A stretch of DNA of 64,000 bases from Olivibacter sitiensis DSM 17696 (GCF_000427965.1 NZ_ATZA01000009.1:62001-126000); one strand, 5' to 3'. Shown: positions 28,279 to 37,975, numbered from the stretch's first letter. A program made the numbers and translations. The notes: generated from the letters alone by a model not told the origin.

Positions 28279-29409
28279 ATGCAAATGAAAATAATAAACT
28301 TGCTTTTTGTTGTATTATGCCTTGTGCCGCCCGCTTTTGCCCAAAAAAAGCGCGTGGATAACGAGTTAAAAGCGATTATGGAAAAATACGAGGCCATAGG
28401 CCTTTCGGTTGCGGTATTGAAAGAGCACAAAATAGTTTACAAATCGTCCTTTGGATTAAAGGATGTGGAAAAGGGCAAGTCGCTCAAAAATAAAGATATC
28501 TTTCGGATCGCTTCTATTTCCAAATCTTTTACGGCTACTTCATTGATGCAGCTGGTGGAGCAAGGTAGCTTGTCTTTGAACGACGACGTGAGTGACCTGA
28601 TTGGTTTTCGCATCAGGAATCCAAAATTTCCAGATAAGGTAATTACCTTGGAAATGATCCTTTCCCACCGTTCTAGCTTGAACGATAAAAATGGCTATTT
28701 TACACTAGATGTACTCGATACCACAAAAACTCCGACGTGGAGAAACAGCTTCAATGAATATGAGCCTGGAAACGGATATATGTACTGCAACCTTAACTTT
28801 AACCTCGCGGGAACCATTTTGGAAAAAGTCTCTGGACAGCGATTTGACCGCTATATTAAAGAGCATATATTGGATCCGCTGGGGCTCTATGGTGGCTATT
28901 GGGTGGATGGCCTCGATAGTTCGCGCTTCGTGAAGCTGTATGAATACGTGGAGGATGAACAGCGATTTAAGCTTTCTACCGACGCTTATGCCCCTCGACG
29001 AAAGGAACTTTCTGAGTACAGGATTGGATACAGTGCCCCCGTCTTATCGCCTACTGGCGGCATGAAGATATCTGCGGTGGACCTAGCCAAGTACATGGAT
29101 ATGCATATGTATTACGGCCAGTTCAAAAAGGGGCATATTATTTCGGAAACTAGCTCGCGTAGAATGCAGACTGCCTTAACCGAAAAAAGCGGTTATGGAT
29201 TAGCTCTATGGCATGACAAGGAACTGCTTCCTGGCGTGGAGCTCGTAGGGCATACGGGATCGGCATACGGTCTTTATAGTGCTATGTTTTTCCATCCGGA
29301 GGACAAATACGGTTTTGTTGTCATTACCAATGGGCTAAATACGAATAAAGGCGTGGATGATTTTAGGAGAGACTGCATCAAGGTGCTTTACGAAGATTTG
29401 TTAAACTGA
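28279..29409 (+). CDS. Secreted serine hydrolase, class C beta-lactamase fold
   Basis: About 376 residues from the ATG at 28279 (a second ATG follows at 28285). Signal peptide to about PAFAQ. Active-site motifs of the class C/penicillin-binding family are visible: SxxK as S-I-S-K (about residue 79-82), the YxN motif in MYCNLNFNLAG, and HTG in LVGHTGSAYG. Such proteins are D,D-peptidases, esterases or aminopeptidases on D-amino acids; resistance to beta-lactams cannot be claimed. A decayed copy of the 5' end of this gene is found at 37675-37848, in the same position relative to a susC leader, so gene and leader were duplicated together. Confidence 0.88.
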   Translation: MQMKIINLLFVVLCLVPPAFAQKKRVDNELKAIMEKYEAIGLSVAVLKEHKIVYKSSFGLKDVEKGKSLKNKDIFRIASISKSFTATSLMQLVEQGSLSLNDDVSDLIGFRIRNPKFPDKVITLEMILSHRSSLNDKNGYFTLDVLDTTKTPTWRNSFNEYEPGNGYMYCNLNFNLAGTILEKVSGQRFDRYIKEHILDPLGLYGGYWVDGLDSSRFVKLYEYVEDEQRFKLSTDAYAPRRKELSEYRIGYSAPVLSPTGGMKISAVDLAKYMDMHMYYGQFKKGHIISETSSRRMQTALTEKSGYGLALWHDKELLPGVELVGHTGSAYGLYSAMFFHPEDKYGFVVITNGLNTNKGVDDFRRDCIKVLYEDLLN

Positions 29410-29453
29410 AATTGTACGGATTGTTGCATGTTTTTGTGTGTTGGGGATGAAGT

Positions 29454-29473
29454 TTACGTGTCTAAACACGTAA
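29454..29473. promoter_or_regulatory. Perfect hairpin/dyad TTACGTGT-CTAA-ACACGTAA
   Basis: An eight-base perfect dyad with a four-base spacer in the 385-bp gap between the serine hydrolase and susC2. It could be an operator or a transcript hairpin. It is not present in the two related leader copies, which start further downstream. Confidence 0.4.
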
Positions 29474-29565
29474 TGTTGGTGTAAAGATAGATTCTTTGCG
29501 GTGTAATGCATGGTTTTAGCTATTTTTTGGTTAAATAATAGTATATCTATGCGCTTTTAATTAAA

Positions 29566-29794
29566 AAACACGCAAATATTTGCGTGTTTCTTTTTTATTT
29601 TCTAATCTTGCATTAGCTAATTATCAAACTGTATTAAACCTACGACATTATAATGCCCTTTATTGGGGGATTTTATTAAGGGGGAATATGAAAATGCGTA
29701 TTTCGTAGTTTCAAATTTCTTTTCGCAGGAGTGTATTGTGATTTGGTATTTAATATAAGAATAATTCAATAATTCGATCATTTAAACAATAAAC
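29566..29794 (+). promoter_or_regulatory. susC2 promoter and long leader (leader copy A)
   Basis: A perfect 24-bp palindrome at 29566-29589 (half-site AAACACGCAAAT) contains the -33 candidate TTTG (29579-29582); 20 bp further is TAATCTTG (29603-29610), one base off TAnnTTTG. The start codon is 185 bp downstream, so the mRNA has a long untranslated leader with the segment CTAATTATC-AACTGTATTAAACC shared with two other copies (37976-38292 and 44378-44650). The palindrome is followed by a T-rich run and may also terminate the upstream hydrolase transcript. The window around it holds no frame with support. Confidence 0.6.
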
Positions 29795-32700
29795 ATGAAA
29801 CAATTTTTACGTATGTTGCTCATGGGAATGATGTTCGCATCTTCTTATGCATTCGCACAGCAAACAACTATCACGGGTAATGTAAAAAGCACAGATGGAG
29901 ACTTTTTATCAGGTGTATCGGTACTGGTAAAAGGGACGAATCAGGGAACGTCAACTAACTCTGAAGGCAAATTCAGCATTAACGTTCCAACAAATGCCAT
30001 TTTGATATTCAGGTTTGTAGGTTATGAAACTAAGGAGGTATCAGTGGGGGAAAGTAGCGTTGTAGATGTAACGTTGACCGAAAGTTCTTCTTCTCTGGCG
30101 GAGGTGGCGGTTACGGCCTTCGGCATCAAGCGGGAGGAAAGGTCTCTGGGTTATACGGCGCAGTCCGTTACCTCTGAGGACTTGAATTTCAATAAGCAGC
30201 CGAACATGGTAAACGCGCTTCAAGGAAAAGTAGCGGGGGTACAGATACGCAGTACGGGAGGTGCGCCAGGACAAGGTGCCAAAATCCAGATACGTGGTAT
30301 AAACTCGCTGGATCCTACTAGGGACAACTCCCCTCTGTTTGTTGTGGATGGTGTCATTATGGACAATAGTACTTCCACACAGGGATTGTCCGCATCGGGC
30401 CGGGGTATGAGTAATCGAGCAGTTGATATCAATCCCGAGGACATTGAATCCATGAATATCCTTCGGGGAGGCGCGGCAACGGCATTGTACGGTTTGCGTG
30501 GTTCAAATGGCGTAGTAGTGATCACTACCAAACAGGGTAAAAGTGGAGATATAAGAGTCAATTATCAAGGCTCGGTGGGGCTGGACGAGGTAAACAAATT
30601 ACCGAAAATGCAGGATGTGTATACGCAAGGATGGAATAATGTGTATGACCCTTCGTCCTTTTGGCCTGCTTTTGGACCTACGGTGGAGGAGGCCAGGGCG
30701 ATCGATCCCACACACCCCGCTAAGCTCTATAATTATCTAGAAGATGCCTTTGAAACGGGGCATCAATATAAAAATGTCCTTAATATTTCTGGTGGATCGG
30801 ACAAGATTTCGTACTATTCTTCCCTATCCCAATTCAGTCAAAAGGGCATTATGCCTTTTACCGATTTCAAAAATATACAAGCTCGTTTGAACACTACGAT
30901 AAGAACAAGTGACAAATTTTCTATTGCCACTAATTTAAACGTTACAAATAGCGGGGGAGATCGCGGCAATGCTGGAAGGTTTAATGAGCAGTTATCCTAT
31001 TGGGTGCCCCGATGGGATGTGACCAATTACGAGAAAGAAGATGGAACTATGTATATGGGGTATTCTGGCCTTTCGGTCAATCCGATATACGTAGCCAAAA
31101 CCAATCGTTTTTTTGATGACGTGTTGCGCTTTATTGGAAATACAACACTTAATTATAAGCCTACTAAATGGCTGGATTTGACTTATACATTGGGCGTAGA
31201 TACGTACCGGGACAACAGGCAAAGTACGGCACCTGCCTTCCGGGGTTTAGAGGGTGAGATTATAGTGGAAGATAATGGCGATGATGACGGGCAACCAGGA
31301 GGAGGTTTTTACTATGTCTATGATACAAAATATCGGACATTCAACAGCACTTTCATTGCAAGCATTTCGCATCAATTCACGGACGATTTTGGGGCGTCTC
31401 TAAGGTTGGGAAATGAAATATTTGATCGGAAAATATATCGTTCAGCTACTGAAGGTTTCGATCTCACTGTTTGGAATTGGTTTAGTATGGCTAATGCCAA
31501 TCAGCTTAGGGCAGGTACTAATCGCGAAGATTACCGTCTGATGGGTACATTTGCAGATGTTACCCTAAACTTTAAGGACTACCTGTTCCTTAATGCTACA
31601 TTAAGGAACGATATTACTTCCTCGCTCCTTAAGCCTAATAACTCGTTCTATTATCCATCGGCCAGCCTCAGTTATGTTTTGTCCGATCATGTCCGTTTGC
31701 CGGAAGTTATGGATCACGCTAGATTGCGTTTTTCTTATGCTCAAATTGGAAAGGATGCGCTTGCCTATTCTACTAGCTTGGGCTATCAACCTTATGCCGC
31801 TTTGCCCACTGGATATACAGGCTTCACCAGAAACGGACTATTGGGAGAGCCCAATTTGAGACCTGAATTTACCAATACCTATGAAGCTGGTTTGGTATTG
31901 CATTTCTTCAAACAGCGTCTAAGGTTTGATGGGAATATATACCGTTCGGACTCAAAGGATCAGATTATGTCCGTGCCTATCTCGACAGCTACGGGATACA
32001 GCACTGCTGCCGTCAACCTTGGCGACATTAGGAATACAGGCGTTGAGCTAACAATTGGTGGAACACCGATTAAAAACAACAACTTTACCTGGGATACAGA
32101 AATAAATCTTTCTGCCAATAGAAATAAGGTGCTGTCCATCAATGAAGACCTAGGCGGCGAGATTGTTGTAGCTTCTGAATTTGGATACCTGAGTTCAAAT
32201 GTATCTATGCGAGTTATTCCCGGACAGCCATATGGTATCCTATATGGTCGAACTTATCAACGTTATTATACGGACGCAGAGAAAGCTGCGGGACTCAATG
32301 GAGGACTGACAGTGGACGAAAACAGGCCATTGCTTATTGGCGCAAATGGATTTCCGGTCCTCAGTGCTGTGGCCGATGTGAAGCAACTAGGGAACGTATT
32401 TCCTAAATGGATAGGCGGATGGCATAATACGTTTAGATATAAGAATGTTTCCTTATCCATGCTTGTCGATGGGCAGTTTGGCCAAAAATATTATAATCAG
32501 ATGGATAACTTCTTGGCAGCGTTTGGTATGGCCGAATACACTCTTAACAGAAATGATCACGTAGTGTTTGAGGGAGTTTTGGCAGATGGCACTCCCAATA
32601 CACAGCAGGTTTGGTTGGGCCAGGGATATGATGAAGTAACCGATCGCAATTATGGCAATGGTTATTATCGGGATTACTATCGTGGAAATTCGGAATTCTT

Positions 32701-32956
32701 TGTTCAAAATGCGAGCTGGGTGAAACTTCGTTCGCTTTCGTTCAGCTATAATTTCCCATCCAGGTGGTTCAGTAACAAGCTCATCAAAAACGTTTCTGCG
32801 AGCATAACTGGCAACAATTTGTTTGTGATCACTGACTTCAATGGATATGATCCAGAGAACTCAACGACCAATAGCGGGTCGAATGTAGAAGGTTTCGCTG
32901 GAATGACCTACCCTGCGTTAAGAAGTTATTTATTCACCTTAAATGTCGGATTTTAA
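29795..32956 (+). CDS. SusC/RagA-type TonB-dependent receptor (pair 2)
   Basis: A 1053-residue outer-membrane importer: signal peptide (to about AFAQ, residue 22), a carboxypeptidase-regulatory-like domain from TTITGNVKSTDGDFLSGVSV, the linker EVAVTAFGIKREERSLGYT, plug domain with PLFVVDGVIMDNST and LYGLRGSNGVV, then the barrel ending in LFTLNVGF. The linker EERSLGYTAQ is shared with SusC 3, showing the two belong to one subgroup. The first 33 codons are almost identical in type to the remnant at 38293. Followed after 19 bp by its SusD partner; preceded by leader copy A. Confidence 0.95.
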   Translation: MKQFLRMLLMGMMFASSYAFAQQTTITGNVKSTDGDFLSGVSVLVKGTNQGTSTNSEGKFSINVPTNAILIFRFVGYETKEVSVGESSVVDVTLTESSSSLAEVAVTAFGIKREERSLGYTAQSVTSEDLNFNKQPNMVNALQGKVAGVQIRSTGGAPGQGAKIQIRGINSLDPTRDNSPLFVVDGVIMDNSTSTQGLSASGRGMSNRAVDINPEDIESMNILRGGAATALYGLRGSNGVVVITTKQGKSGDIRVNYQGSVGLDEVNKLPKMQDVYTQGWNNVYDPSSFWPAFGPTVEEARAIDPTHPAKLYNYLEDAFETGHQYKNVLNISGGSDKISYYSSLSQFSQKGIMPFTDFKNIQARLNTTIRTSDKFSIATNLNVTNSGGDRGNAGRFNEQLSYWVPRWDVTNYEKEDGTMYMGYSGLSVNPIYVAKTNRFFDDVLRFIGNTTLNYKPTKWLDLTYTLGVDTYRDNRQSTAPAFRGLEGEIIVEDNGDDDGQPGGGFYYVYDTKYRTFNSTFIASISHQFTDDFGASLRLGNEIFDRKIYRSATEGFDLTVWNWFSMANANQLRAGTNREDYRLMGTFADVTLNFKDYLFLNATLRNDITSSLLKPNNSFYYPSASLSYVLSDHVRLPEVMDHARLRFSYAQIGKDALAYSTSLGYQPYAALPTGYTGFTRNGLLGEPNLRPEFTNTYEAGLVLHFFKQRLRFDGNIYRSDSKDQIMSVPISTATGYSTAAVNLGDIRNTGVELTIGGTPIKNNNFTWDTEINLSANRNKVLSINEDLGGEIVVASEFGYLSSNVSMRVIPGQPYGILYGRTYQRYYTDAEKAAGLNGGLTVDENRPLLIGANGFPVLSAVADVKQLGNVFPKWIGGWHNTFRYKNVSLSMLVDGQFGQKYYNQMDNFLAAFGMAEYTLNRNDHVVFEGVLADGTPNTQQVWLGQGYDEVTDRNYGNGYYRDYYRGNSEFFVQNASWVKLRSLSFSYNFPSRWFSNKLIKNVSASITGNNLFVITDFNGYDPENSTTNSGSNVEGFAGMTYPALRSYLFTLNVGF

Positions 32957-32975
32957 TTAGAGAAGGGGCACGATT

Positions 32976-34412
32976 ATGAAAATGAGATTGATAAACGTTA
33001 CGAAAAGCATATATATCGGGTTATTATCAGCAACCCTTTTCTTCCAAGGCTGTGGTGATTATTTTGATGTGGGTAACAATCCCAATCTGGTCACGGAACC
33101 GAGTCTGAACTCCTTGCTCTCATCGGTAACGCACCGAACAGGGATGAATGCCTATCGATATGGAAGCACGGCATCGTATTATGTGCAATATTTGGCTAGT
33201 CCATCCGAAGGATCAGCCACGGATATCTACGATATCACGGACTTGTCTACCTCTTGGGCAGAAGCATACTATGCCATGTCTGACGCGTATGATATGATTA
33301 CTGCTGCCGAGGAATCTGGCGCGAATTTACACGTAGGAGTGGGTAAGTTGCTCACTGCGTATAACTTGAGCTTAGTAAGCGACACATGGGATTCGGCACC
33401 TTATACGGAGGCCTTTAGTAGGGTGGAAACGTTTACACCTGTTTATGATTCGCCCGAACAATTGTACCAGACAATTGGACAACTGATAGACGAGGCCATT
33501 GTAGCCTTTGGCAGCACGGATGCAACAATGGCGCTTGATCCCACGCTGGATTTAATACACGGGGGCGATGTTAATAAGTGGATACGGACGGCTTACGGAT
33601 TGAAAGCTAGGTATTTGAATAAGATTAGTAAGAAATCTGCTTATAATCCGCAAGCAGTTCTGTCGGCACTGGATGATGCCTATCTTTCTGCGGAAGACGA
33701 CATGAAAATGGGCCTCTTTTCGGGCAATAACCCTTGGGCCTCTATTGCGATAAGCAATGCAAATTCATTGTTGGGCGGATGGTTGTCGAGCAATTTGATT
33801 AAGCACGTAAACGGAGAAACATATGGAATTGTTGACCCGAGAGTAGCAAAAATTACTGACTTGACTGTAAATGGAAATTATGTGGGAACGCCCAATGGCG
33901 GAGGAAACCAGGGGCCCTTGGCAAATACGGTGCACGATGAATGCTACATATCTACTAATTCTCCGGTGACTACAGAAGAGGCTCCGGTTTACATCATGAC
34001 TTTTGAGGAATTGAAGTTTGTAGAGGCCGAAGCGGCATTTCGGGCTGGATTAACTTCTCGTGCGTATGAAGCGTATCTTGCGGGTATTCGCGCGTCAATG
34101 GCCAAGTTTCAGGTTGCCGCAGCTGCAAGGGATTCATATATTGCGGAACCTTCGGTTAGTGTTGGAGCATCGGCCTTGACGCTTGATTTGATATTTAAAG
34201 AAAAATACGTGGCAACATACCTCAACTTTGAAGCCTGGAATGATGCACGTCGACATGACTATGGATACCAAAGTTTTCAAATGCCTTTAGGGGCGGTTCT
34301 TCCCACTTTCATTCGCCAAGTGGCGATACCTAATTCAGAGATAGTGAATAATCCTGGCAATATCCCTACTCAGGTGAGCTTGGATTCACCCCTTTGGTGG
34401 GACAAGCCGTAG
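32976..34412 (+). CDS. SusD-like nutrient-binding outer-membrane lipoprotein (pair 2)
   Basis: 478 residues. Signal and lipobox end in FFQGC (C26), followed by GDYFDVGNNPN, typical for the SusD subgroup that uses DYFDVNNNPN-like starts. C-terminal segment EKYVATYLNFEAWNDARRHDYG is diagnostic for this subgroup, as is the terminal LWWDKP. It pairs with the SusC encoded 19 bp upstream. ATG at 32976 and at 32982 are both possible starts. Confidence 0.93.
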   Translation: MKMRLINVTKSIYIGLLSATLFFQGCGDYFDVGNNPNLVTEPSLNSLLSSVTHRTGMNAYRYGSTASYYVQYLASPSEGSATDIYDITDLSTSWAEAYYAMSDAYDMITAAEESGANLHVGVGKLLTAYNLSLVSDTWDSAPYTEAFSRVETFTPVYDSPEQLYQTIGQLIDEAIVAFGSTDATMALDPTLDLIHGGDVNKWIRTAYGLKARYLNKISKKSAYNPQAVLSALDDAYLSAEDDMKMGLFSGNNPWASIAISNANSLLGGWLSSNLIKHVNGETYGIVDPRVAKITDLTVNGNYVGTPNGGGNQGPLANTVHDECYISTNSPVTTEEAPVYIMTFEELKFVEAEAAFRAGLTSRAYEAYLAGIRASMAKFQVAAAARDSYIAEPSVSVGASALTLDLIFKEKYVATYLNFEAWNDARRHDYGYQSFQMPLGAVLPTFIRQVAIPNSEIVNNPGNIPTQVSLDSPLWWDKP

Positions 34413-34425
34413 GCAAACTAGTTTC

Positions 34426-34467
34426 AAAAGCCTCCACAACCTTATCGAAGCGCTTGTGGAGGCTTTT
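34426..34467 (+). terminator. Rho-independent terminator after susD2
   Basis: Perfect 14-bp arms (34426-34439 and 34454-34467; arm AAAAGCCTCCACAA) around a 14-base loop, 14 bp after the susD stop. It ends the susCD 2 transcript. Confidence 0.8.
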
Positions 34468-34538
34468 CCATTGTAAAAAATGGAATTTCTGCTTTAAACA
34501 CTAATATGAAGTTTTAGTCTCCTTTTTCTGACAAAAGA

Positions 34539-36935
34539 ATGCGCTGTTTCAATCTGTTTTTTGTTGTAGTTTTATTGATGGCTAGTCTGGCGGGAAAAGC
34601 CCAAAGCACCGTGCCTCCTGCCCTTGATCAATATGTAGAACGGGTTTTGGATAGCTTTCAAGTGCCAGGCCTTAGCATTGGTATTGTGAAGGATGGGGAA
34701 GTGGTGCTGGCCAAAGGCTATGGTGTGCGCAAGTTGGGAGAACAGGCGAAGGTGGATGAAAATACCCTTTTCTGCATTGCATCCAATAGTAAGGCTTTCA
34801 CTGCCACTGCCTTGGCCATACTGATAGATGAGGGTAAATTGAAATGGGAGGATAAGGTCATTGATTACCTGCCATGGTTTAGGATGTCCGACGACTATGT
34901 TACTACGCACCTTACGGTTCGCGACCTCCTGGTGCACCATAGCGGTTTGCCTGCTTACGTAAATGATCTCTTGCTGTTTCCTCCTTCTACCTTTACGCGC
35001 AAAGAGCTTATCGCCAAGCTAAAGGACGTGAAGCTTGCGTATGATTTTCGTACGGCATATGCCTATGACAATATCTTGTACATAGTAGCGGGAGAGATAG
35101 TGAAAAGTGTTTCCGGGCAAGAGTGGGAAGACTTTGTTCAGGAAAAGATATTCCAGAAGGTAGGGATGAACAGCAGTATTAGCCGTTTCTCAGATTTAAG
35201 TAGTCAGCCCAATTTTGCTTATTCGCATCGCAAAAAAGAAGGAAAACTGCAAGTAGTCGAAAATTTCCGAGATATTATAATAGGTGACCAGGGAAATGCG
35301 GCTGGTGGAATAGCTTCTAGCGCCTTAGACATGAGTAAATGGATGATCGCGCAACTGGATTCTGGAAGGACAGTCGGAGGAAGACGTCTTTTTGCTGCCA
35401 AAGCAACCGACGAATTGTGGAAGATGGTGCGCCCAATGCCTATCGCGAAAGAGCCAGAATGGTTAGAGCCCGCGCAAAAGGATTTTTTGGGCTATGCGTT
35501 AGGTTTCAGAACAACCAATTACAGGGACAAGAAAATGTTGTACCATGGGGGTTTGTTGACGGGATTTGTGTCGCAAGTAGCCATGGTGCCAAATCTGAAC
35601 CTTGGTATTGTTGTGTTGACCAATCAGTTGTCTACTGGTGCCTACTGGTCCATTATCAATCACATATTGGATTATTATATGGGAGCCCATTCATTTGACT
35701 GGATTGGTGGTTACAAGAGGGAATTAGATAGTGCATCGGCTCGTGCTAGTCGCAATGCCCATAAATTGGTTTATCCGGATAGTTCGGTGAAGCAGGTGCT
35801 GGCCCTCGACGAATGTGTTGGAATGTATAGAGATGCCCTGGCAGGAGAGGCGGTAATTCAAAAGCATGAGACGGGCTATCGGCTTCAATTCGTGCATATG
35901 CCCATGTACGAGGCAGCTATTTTGCCATTTAGAGGAGATAGCCACCTACTTCGATTTGTGCATCCCAATATGGGAGACGATGCCTATCTTCATTTTGTAT
36001 TGAACGCGGACAAAAGCATACAAAGACTGCTCATAGAAGCTCCGGGAGATGGTGATTTCAACGGACTGGAACTTTTTCCCGTAAAGCAAGCTATTTTGGA
36101 TAGTGTGGCATTGCGGAAGAAGATCGAAGGACTGATGGAGAAGCATCCAAAAGGACGATTTGCTGTGGCCTTTAAGGATTTGACGACAGGAGAAACTTTC
36201 CTGCACGATGCCCATAAGAACTTTCACGCAGCGAGTACCATGAAGACACCTGTTATGGTAGAGGTGTTTCGCCAAGCCTCCCTTGGCAAGTTCTCCGTTG
36301 ACGATTCTATTCTCGTTTACAATAGGTTCAAGAGCATTGTCGACGGAAGCTATTATTCCCAGGATTCTATAAATGATAGCGAGCACGATCTTTATAAAAA
36401 AGTAGGAACGAAACTGCCAATTTCGGATTTACTGTACCGCATGATTACAAAAAGCAGCAATCTCGCTACCAACATCGTCATTGATCTTGTTGGGGCGAAG
36501 AATGTCAACAAGACCATGCGAGCTATGGGCGCCAAAGACATCCAGGTATTGCGTGGTGTGGAAGATTCGAAGGCCTATGAAAAGGGACTAAACAATACCA
36601 CCACTGCTTATGACCTCATGCTGCTTTTTGAGCAGCTGGCGGAAGAAAATATAATAGATAAGGCCTCGTGCGATAGAATGATAGAAATTTTGATGGATCA
36701 GCATTTCAGGAGCAAGATACCGGCTCTGCTTCCGGAGGGCGTGAGAACGGCAACAAAGACCGGAAGTCTTGCTACCGTCAGCCATGATTCGGGAGTAGTC
36801 TTTTTGCCAGATGGGAGAAAATATGTTGTGGTGCTCCTGTCGGACGGTATTGATAAAGAAGAGGCAGATAAGACGCTTGCACAGATTTCACGTGCGTTAT
36901 ACGACTATACACAAAGTGGTTTGCTGTGTCGGTAA
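34539..36935 (+). CDS. Dual-domain serine hydrolase: class C-type plus class A-type beta-lactamase folds
   Basis: 798 residues with a signal peptide (to about KAQS). The N-terminal half (25-390) has class C motifs: S82-N-S-K85, the Tyr-x-Asn in YAYDNILY, and HGG in MLYHGGLLTG. A beta-rich linker with DUF3471-like character follows (about 415-530). The C-terminal part (540-798) has a complete class A set: S566-T-M-K569, S639-S-N641 in place of SDN, E681-KGLN as ExxLN, and K740-TGS. Two different serine-hydrolase types in one chain is unusual. The role may be in peptidoglycan peptide processing or in beta-lactam hydrolysis; neither is shown. It lies 126 bp after susD2, beyond a terminator, so it should have its own promoter. 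Confidence 0.88.
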   Translation: MRCFNLFFVVVLLMASLAGKAQSTVPPALDQYVERVLDSFQVPGLSIGIVKDGEVVLAKGYGVRKLGEQAKVDENTLFCIASNSKAFTATALAILIDEGKLKWEDKVIDYLPWFRMSDDYVTTHLTVRDLLVHHSGLPAYVNDLLLFPPSTFTRKELIAKLKDVKLAYDFRTAYAYDNILYIVAGEIVKSVSGQEWEDFVQEKIFQKVGMNSSISRFSDLSSQPNFAYSHRKKEGKLQVVENFRDIIIGDQGNAAGGIASSALDMSKWMIAQLDSGRTVGGRRLFAAKATDELWKMVRPMPIAKEPEWLEPAQKDFLGYALGFRTTNYRDKKMLYHGGLLTGFVSQVAMVPNLNLGIVVLTNQLSTGAYWSIINHILDYYMGAHSFDWIGGYKRELDSASARASRNAHKLVYPDSSVKQVLALDECVGMYRDALAGEAVIQKHETGYRLQFVHMPMYEAAILPFRGDSHLLRFVHPNMGDDAYLHFVLNADKSIQRLLIEAPGDGDFNGLELFPVKQAILDSVALRKKIEGLMEKHPKGRFAVAFKDLTTGETFLHDAHKNFHAASTMKTPVMVEVFRQASLGKFSVDDSILVYNRFKSIVDGSYYSQDSINDSEHDLYKKVGTKLPISDLLYRMITKSSNLATNIVIDLVGAKNVNKTMRAMGAKDIQVLRGVEDSKAYEKGLNNTTTAYDLMLLFEQLAEENIIDKASCDRMIEILMDQHFRSKIPALLPEGVRTATKTGSLATVSHDSGVVFLPDGRKYVVVLLSDGIDKEEADKTLAQISRALYDYTQSGLLCR

Positions 36936-36982
36936 AAATTAAGAAGCAGCTGGTTTTGAGTTTTTCAATAATTCAGATAGCT

Positions 36983-37502
36983 ATGGATAAGAAAGTGGAG
37001 GGACAGAGTACCAAGGCAGTATGGGCTGGAGAAGAATGTTTGCCGAGGGGGCCATCGTGTCTCCTCTATTCCGTGGGGTAGCATTTAAACGCTAGAATTG
37101 CGGATAGAAAGGCAAAACAGCTCTGTCATGAAAATCGCTAAATTTTTGCAAGAACAAAAGCAGGTAGAGCAGGAGTTCTATCCCGGCTTAGAAGAACATA
37201 AAGCGCACGATATAGCAAAGGCACAGATGAAGGGCTTTGGCGGCATTCTCAGCTTCACATTAAAAGGAGGCTGCGATGAGGTTGAGCGCTTTTTGCCGAA
37301 GTTGAAGCTAGCACATCTAGCGGCAAGCTTGGGATCTGTGGGCACTTTAGCTGGTCCTCCCCGTACCACGAGCCACGTTGAACTTAACGATCTTCAGCGT
37401 TCTGAGCTGGGTATTCCCGAAAGTTTGATACGCTATTCCGTGGGCATTGAAAATGTGGAGGATTTAATTTCAGGTATATCTCAGGGATTAAAGGCACTGT
37501 AA
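36983..37502 (+). pseudogene. Remnant of a Cys/Met-metabolism PLP enzyme (cystathionine gamma-synthase/lyase family)
   Basis: The start ATG at 36983 encodes MDKKVEGQSTKAVWAGEE, the typical N-terminus of this family, then the frame stops at 37079-37081. In another frame, from about 37098, the C-terminal part follows: RIERQNSSVMKIAKFL, then FYPGLEEHKAHDIAKAQMKG and, further on, LIRYSVGIENVEDLI. About 230 central residues, including the PLP lysine region, are missing. So an internal deletion with frame change destroyed the gene; the 3' part (134 residues) is still open but cannot be an enzyme. Confidence 0.85.
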
Positions 37503-37674
37503 TTTATAGTGGCAATGGACTCGATTTGACTTTGTACGCTAATTGATGTTGTCCTATCTAAAAGATTGAGATCTTACCCCACAAAGGTCGATCTAATAGC
37601 AAGCCGTGGGTAAATTTTTTTCTAGCACTGACTTCCATGCATGGAAAGGAACATTCTCCAAACTCGATCTAAAA
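37503..37674. other. Intergenic, no gene seen
   Basis: Between two remnants. It contains no open frame of note, no terminator and no repeat I can support. A short CATGCATGG dyad at about 37636-37645 is the only structure. Confidence 0.4.
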
Positions 37675-37848
37675 ATGAAACAATACGCTTACTTTTTGCG
37701 GTAGTATGCTTTGCTCCTTTTGTTTTTTGCAAAAAAAAGCTTGTCAACAATGAATTGATAGCTGTCATAGTATGATAGGAGACTAAATGTCTACCTATGG
37801 TTATGCTGAAAGAGTAAAAGATCGTTCTATAAAGTATCCTTTAAAGAC
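37675..37848 (+). pseudogene. Decayed 5' end of a serine hydrolase gene related to 28279-29409
   Basis: The nucleotide sequence lines up with the first 170 bp of the intact hydrolase gene. In the right frame it reads LLFAVVCFAPFVFCKKKLVNNELIAVI before a stop, against LLFVVLCLVPPAFAQKKRVDNELKAIM in the intact gene (compare in short pieces: CKKKLVNNEL with AQKKRVDNEL). After that, stops and frame changes accumulate (VMLKE survives) and similarity ends near 37848. The remaining 1 kb of the gene is gone. Confidence 0.8.
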
Positions 37849-37975
37849 ATTATACCCGCCTGAAAAGCAGCTAGTAAGCGGAATAATCCCCTCCAGCTTA
37901 ATTAAACAGCTTTCTTATCCCCCTGTTTGTTGCCATAGCAGCTAATCCAAATTGTCTTATGTGTAGTGCGTGTGT
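37849..37975. other. Intergenic between remnants, no gene seen
   Basis: 127 bp without an open frame, hairpin or recognisable element. It presumably is residue from the deleted hydrolase or from the deletion junction. Confidence 0.35.

Noticed and set aside
28279-36935. Antibiotic resistance genes (beta-lactamases)
   Set aside because: The folds and motifs are shared with D,D-peptidases, esterases and aminopeptidases; nothing in the sequence proves beta-lactam hydrolysis, so only the fold is stated.
37098-37502. A 134-residue protein as a real small gene
   Set aside because: It is the C-terminal third of a PLP enzyme with the N-terminus left in another frame upstream; no PLP lysine remains.
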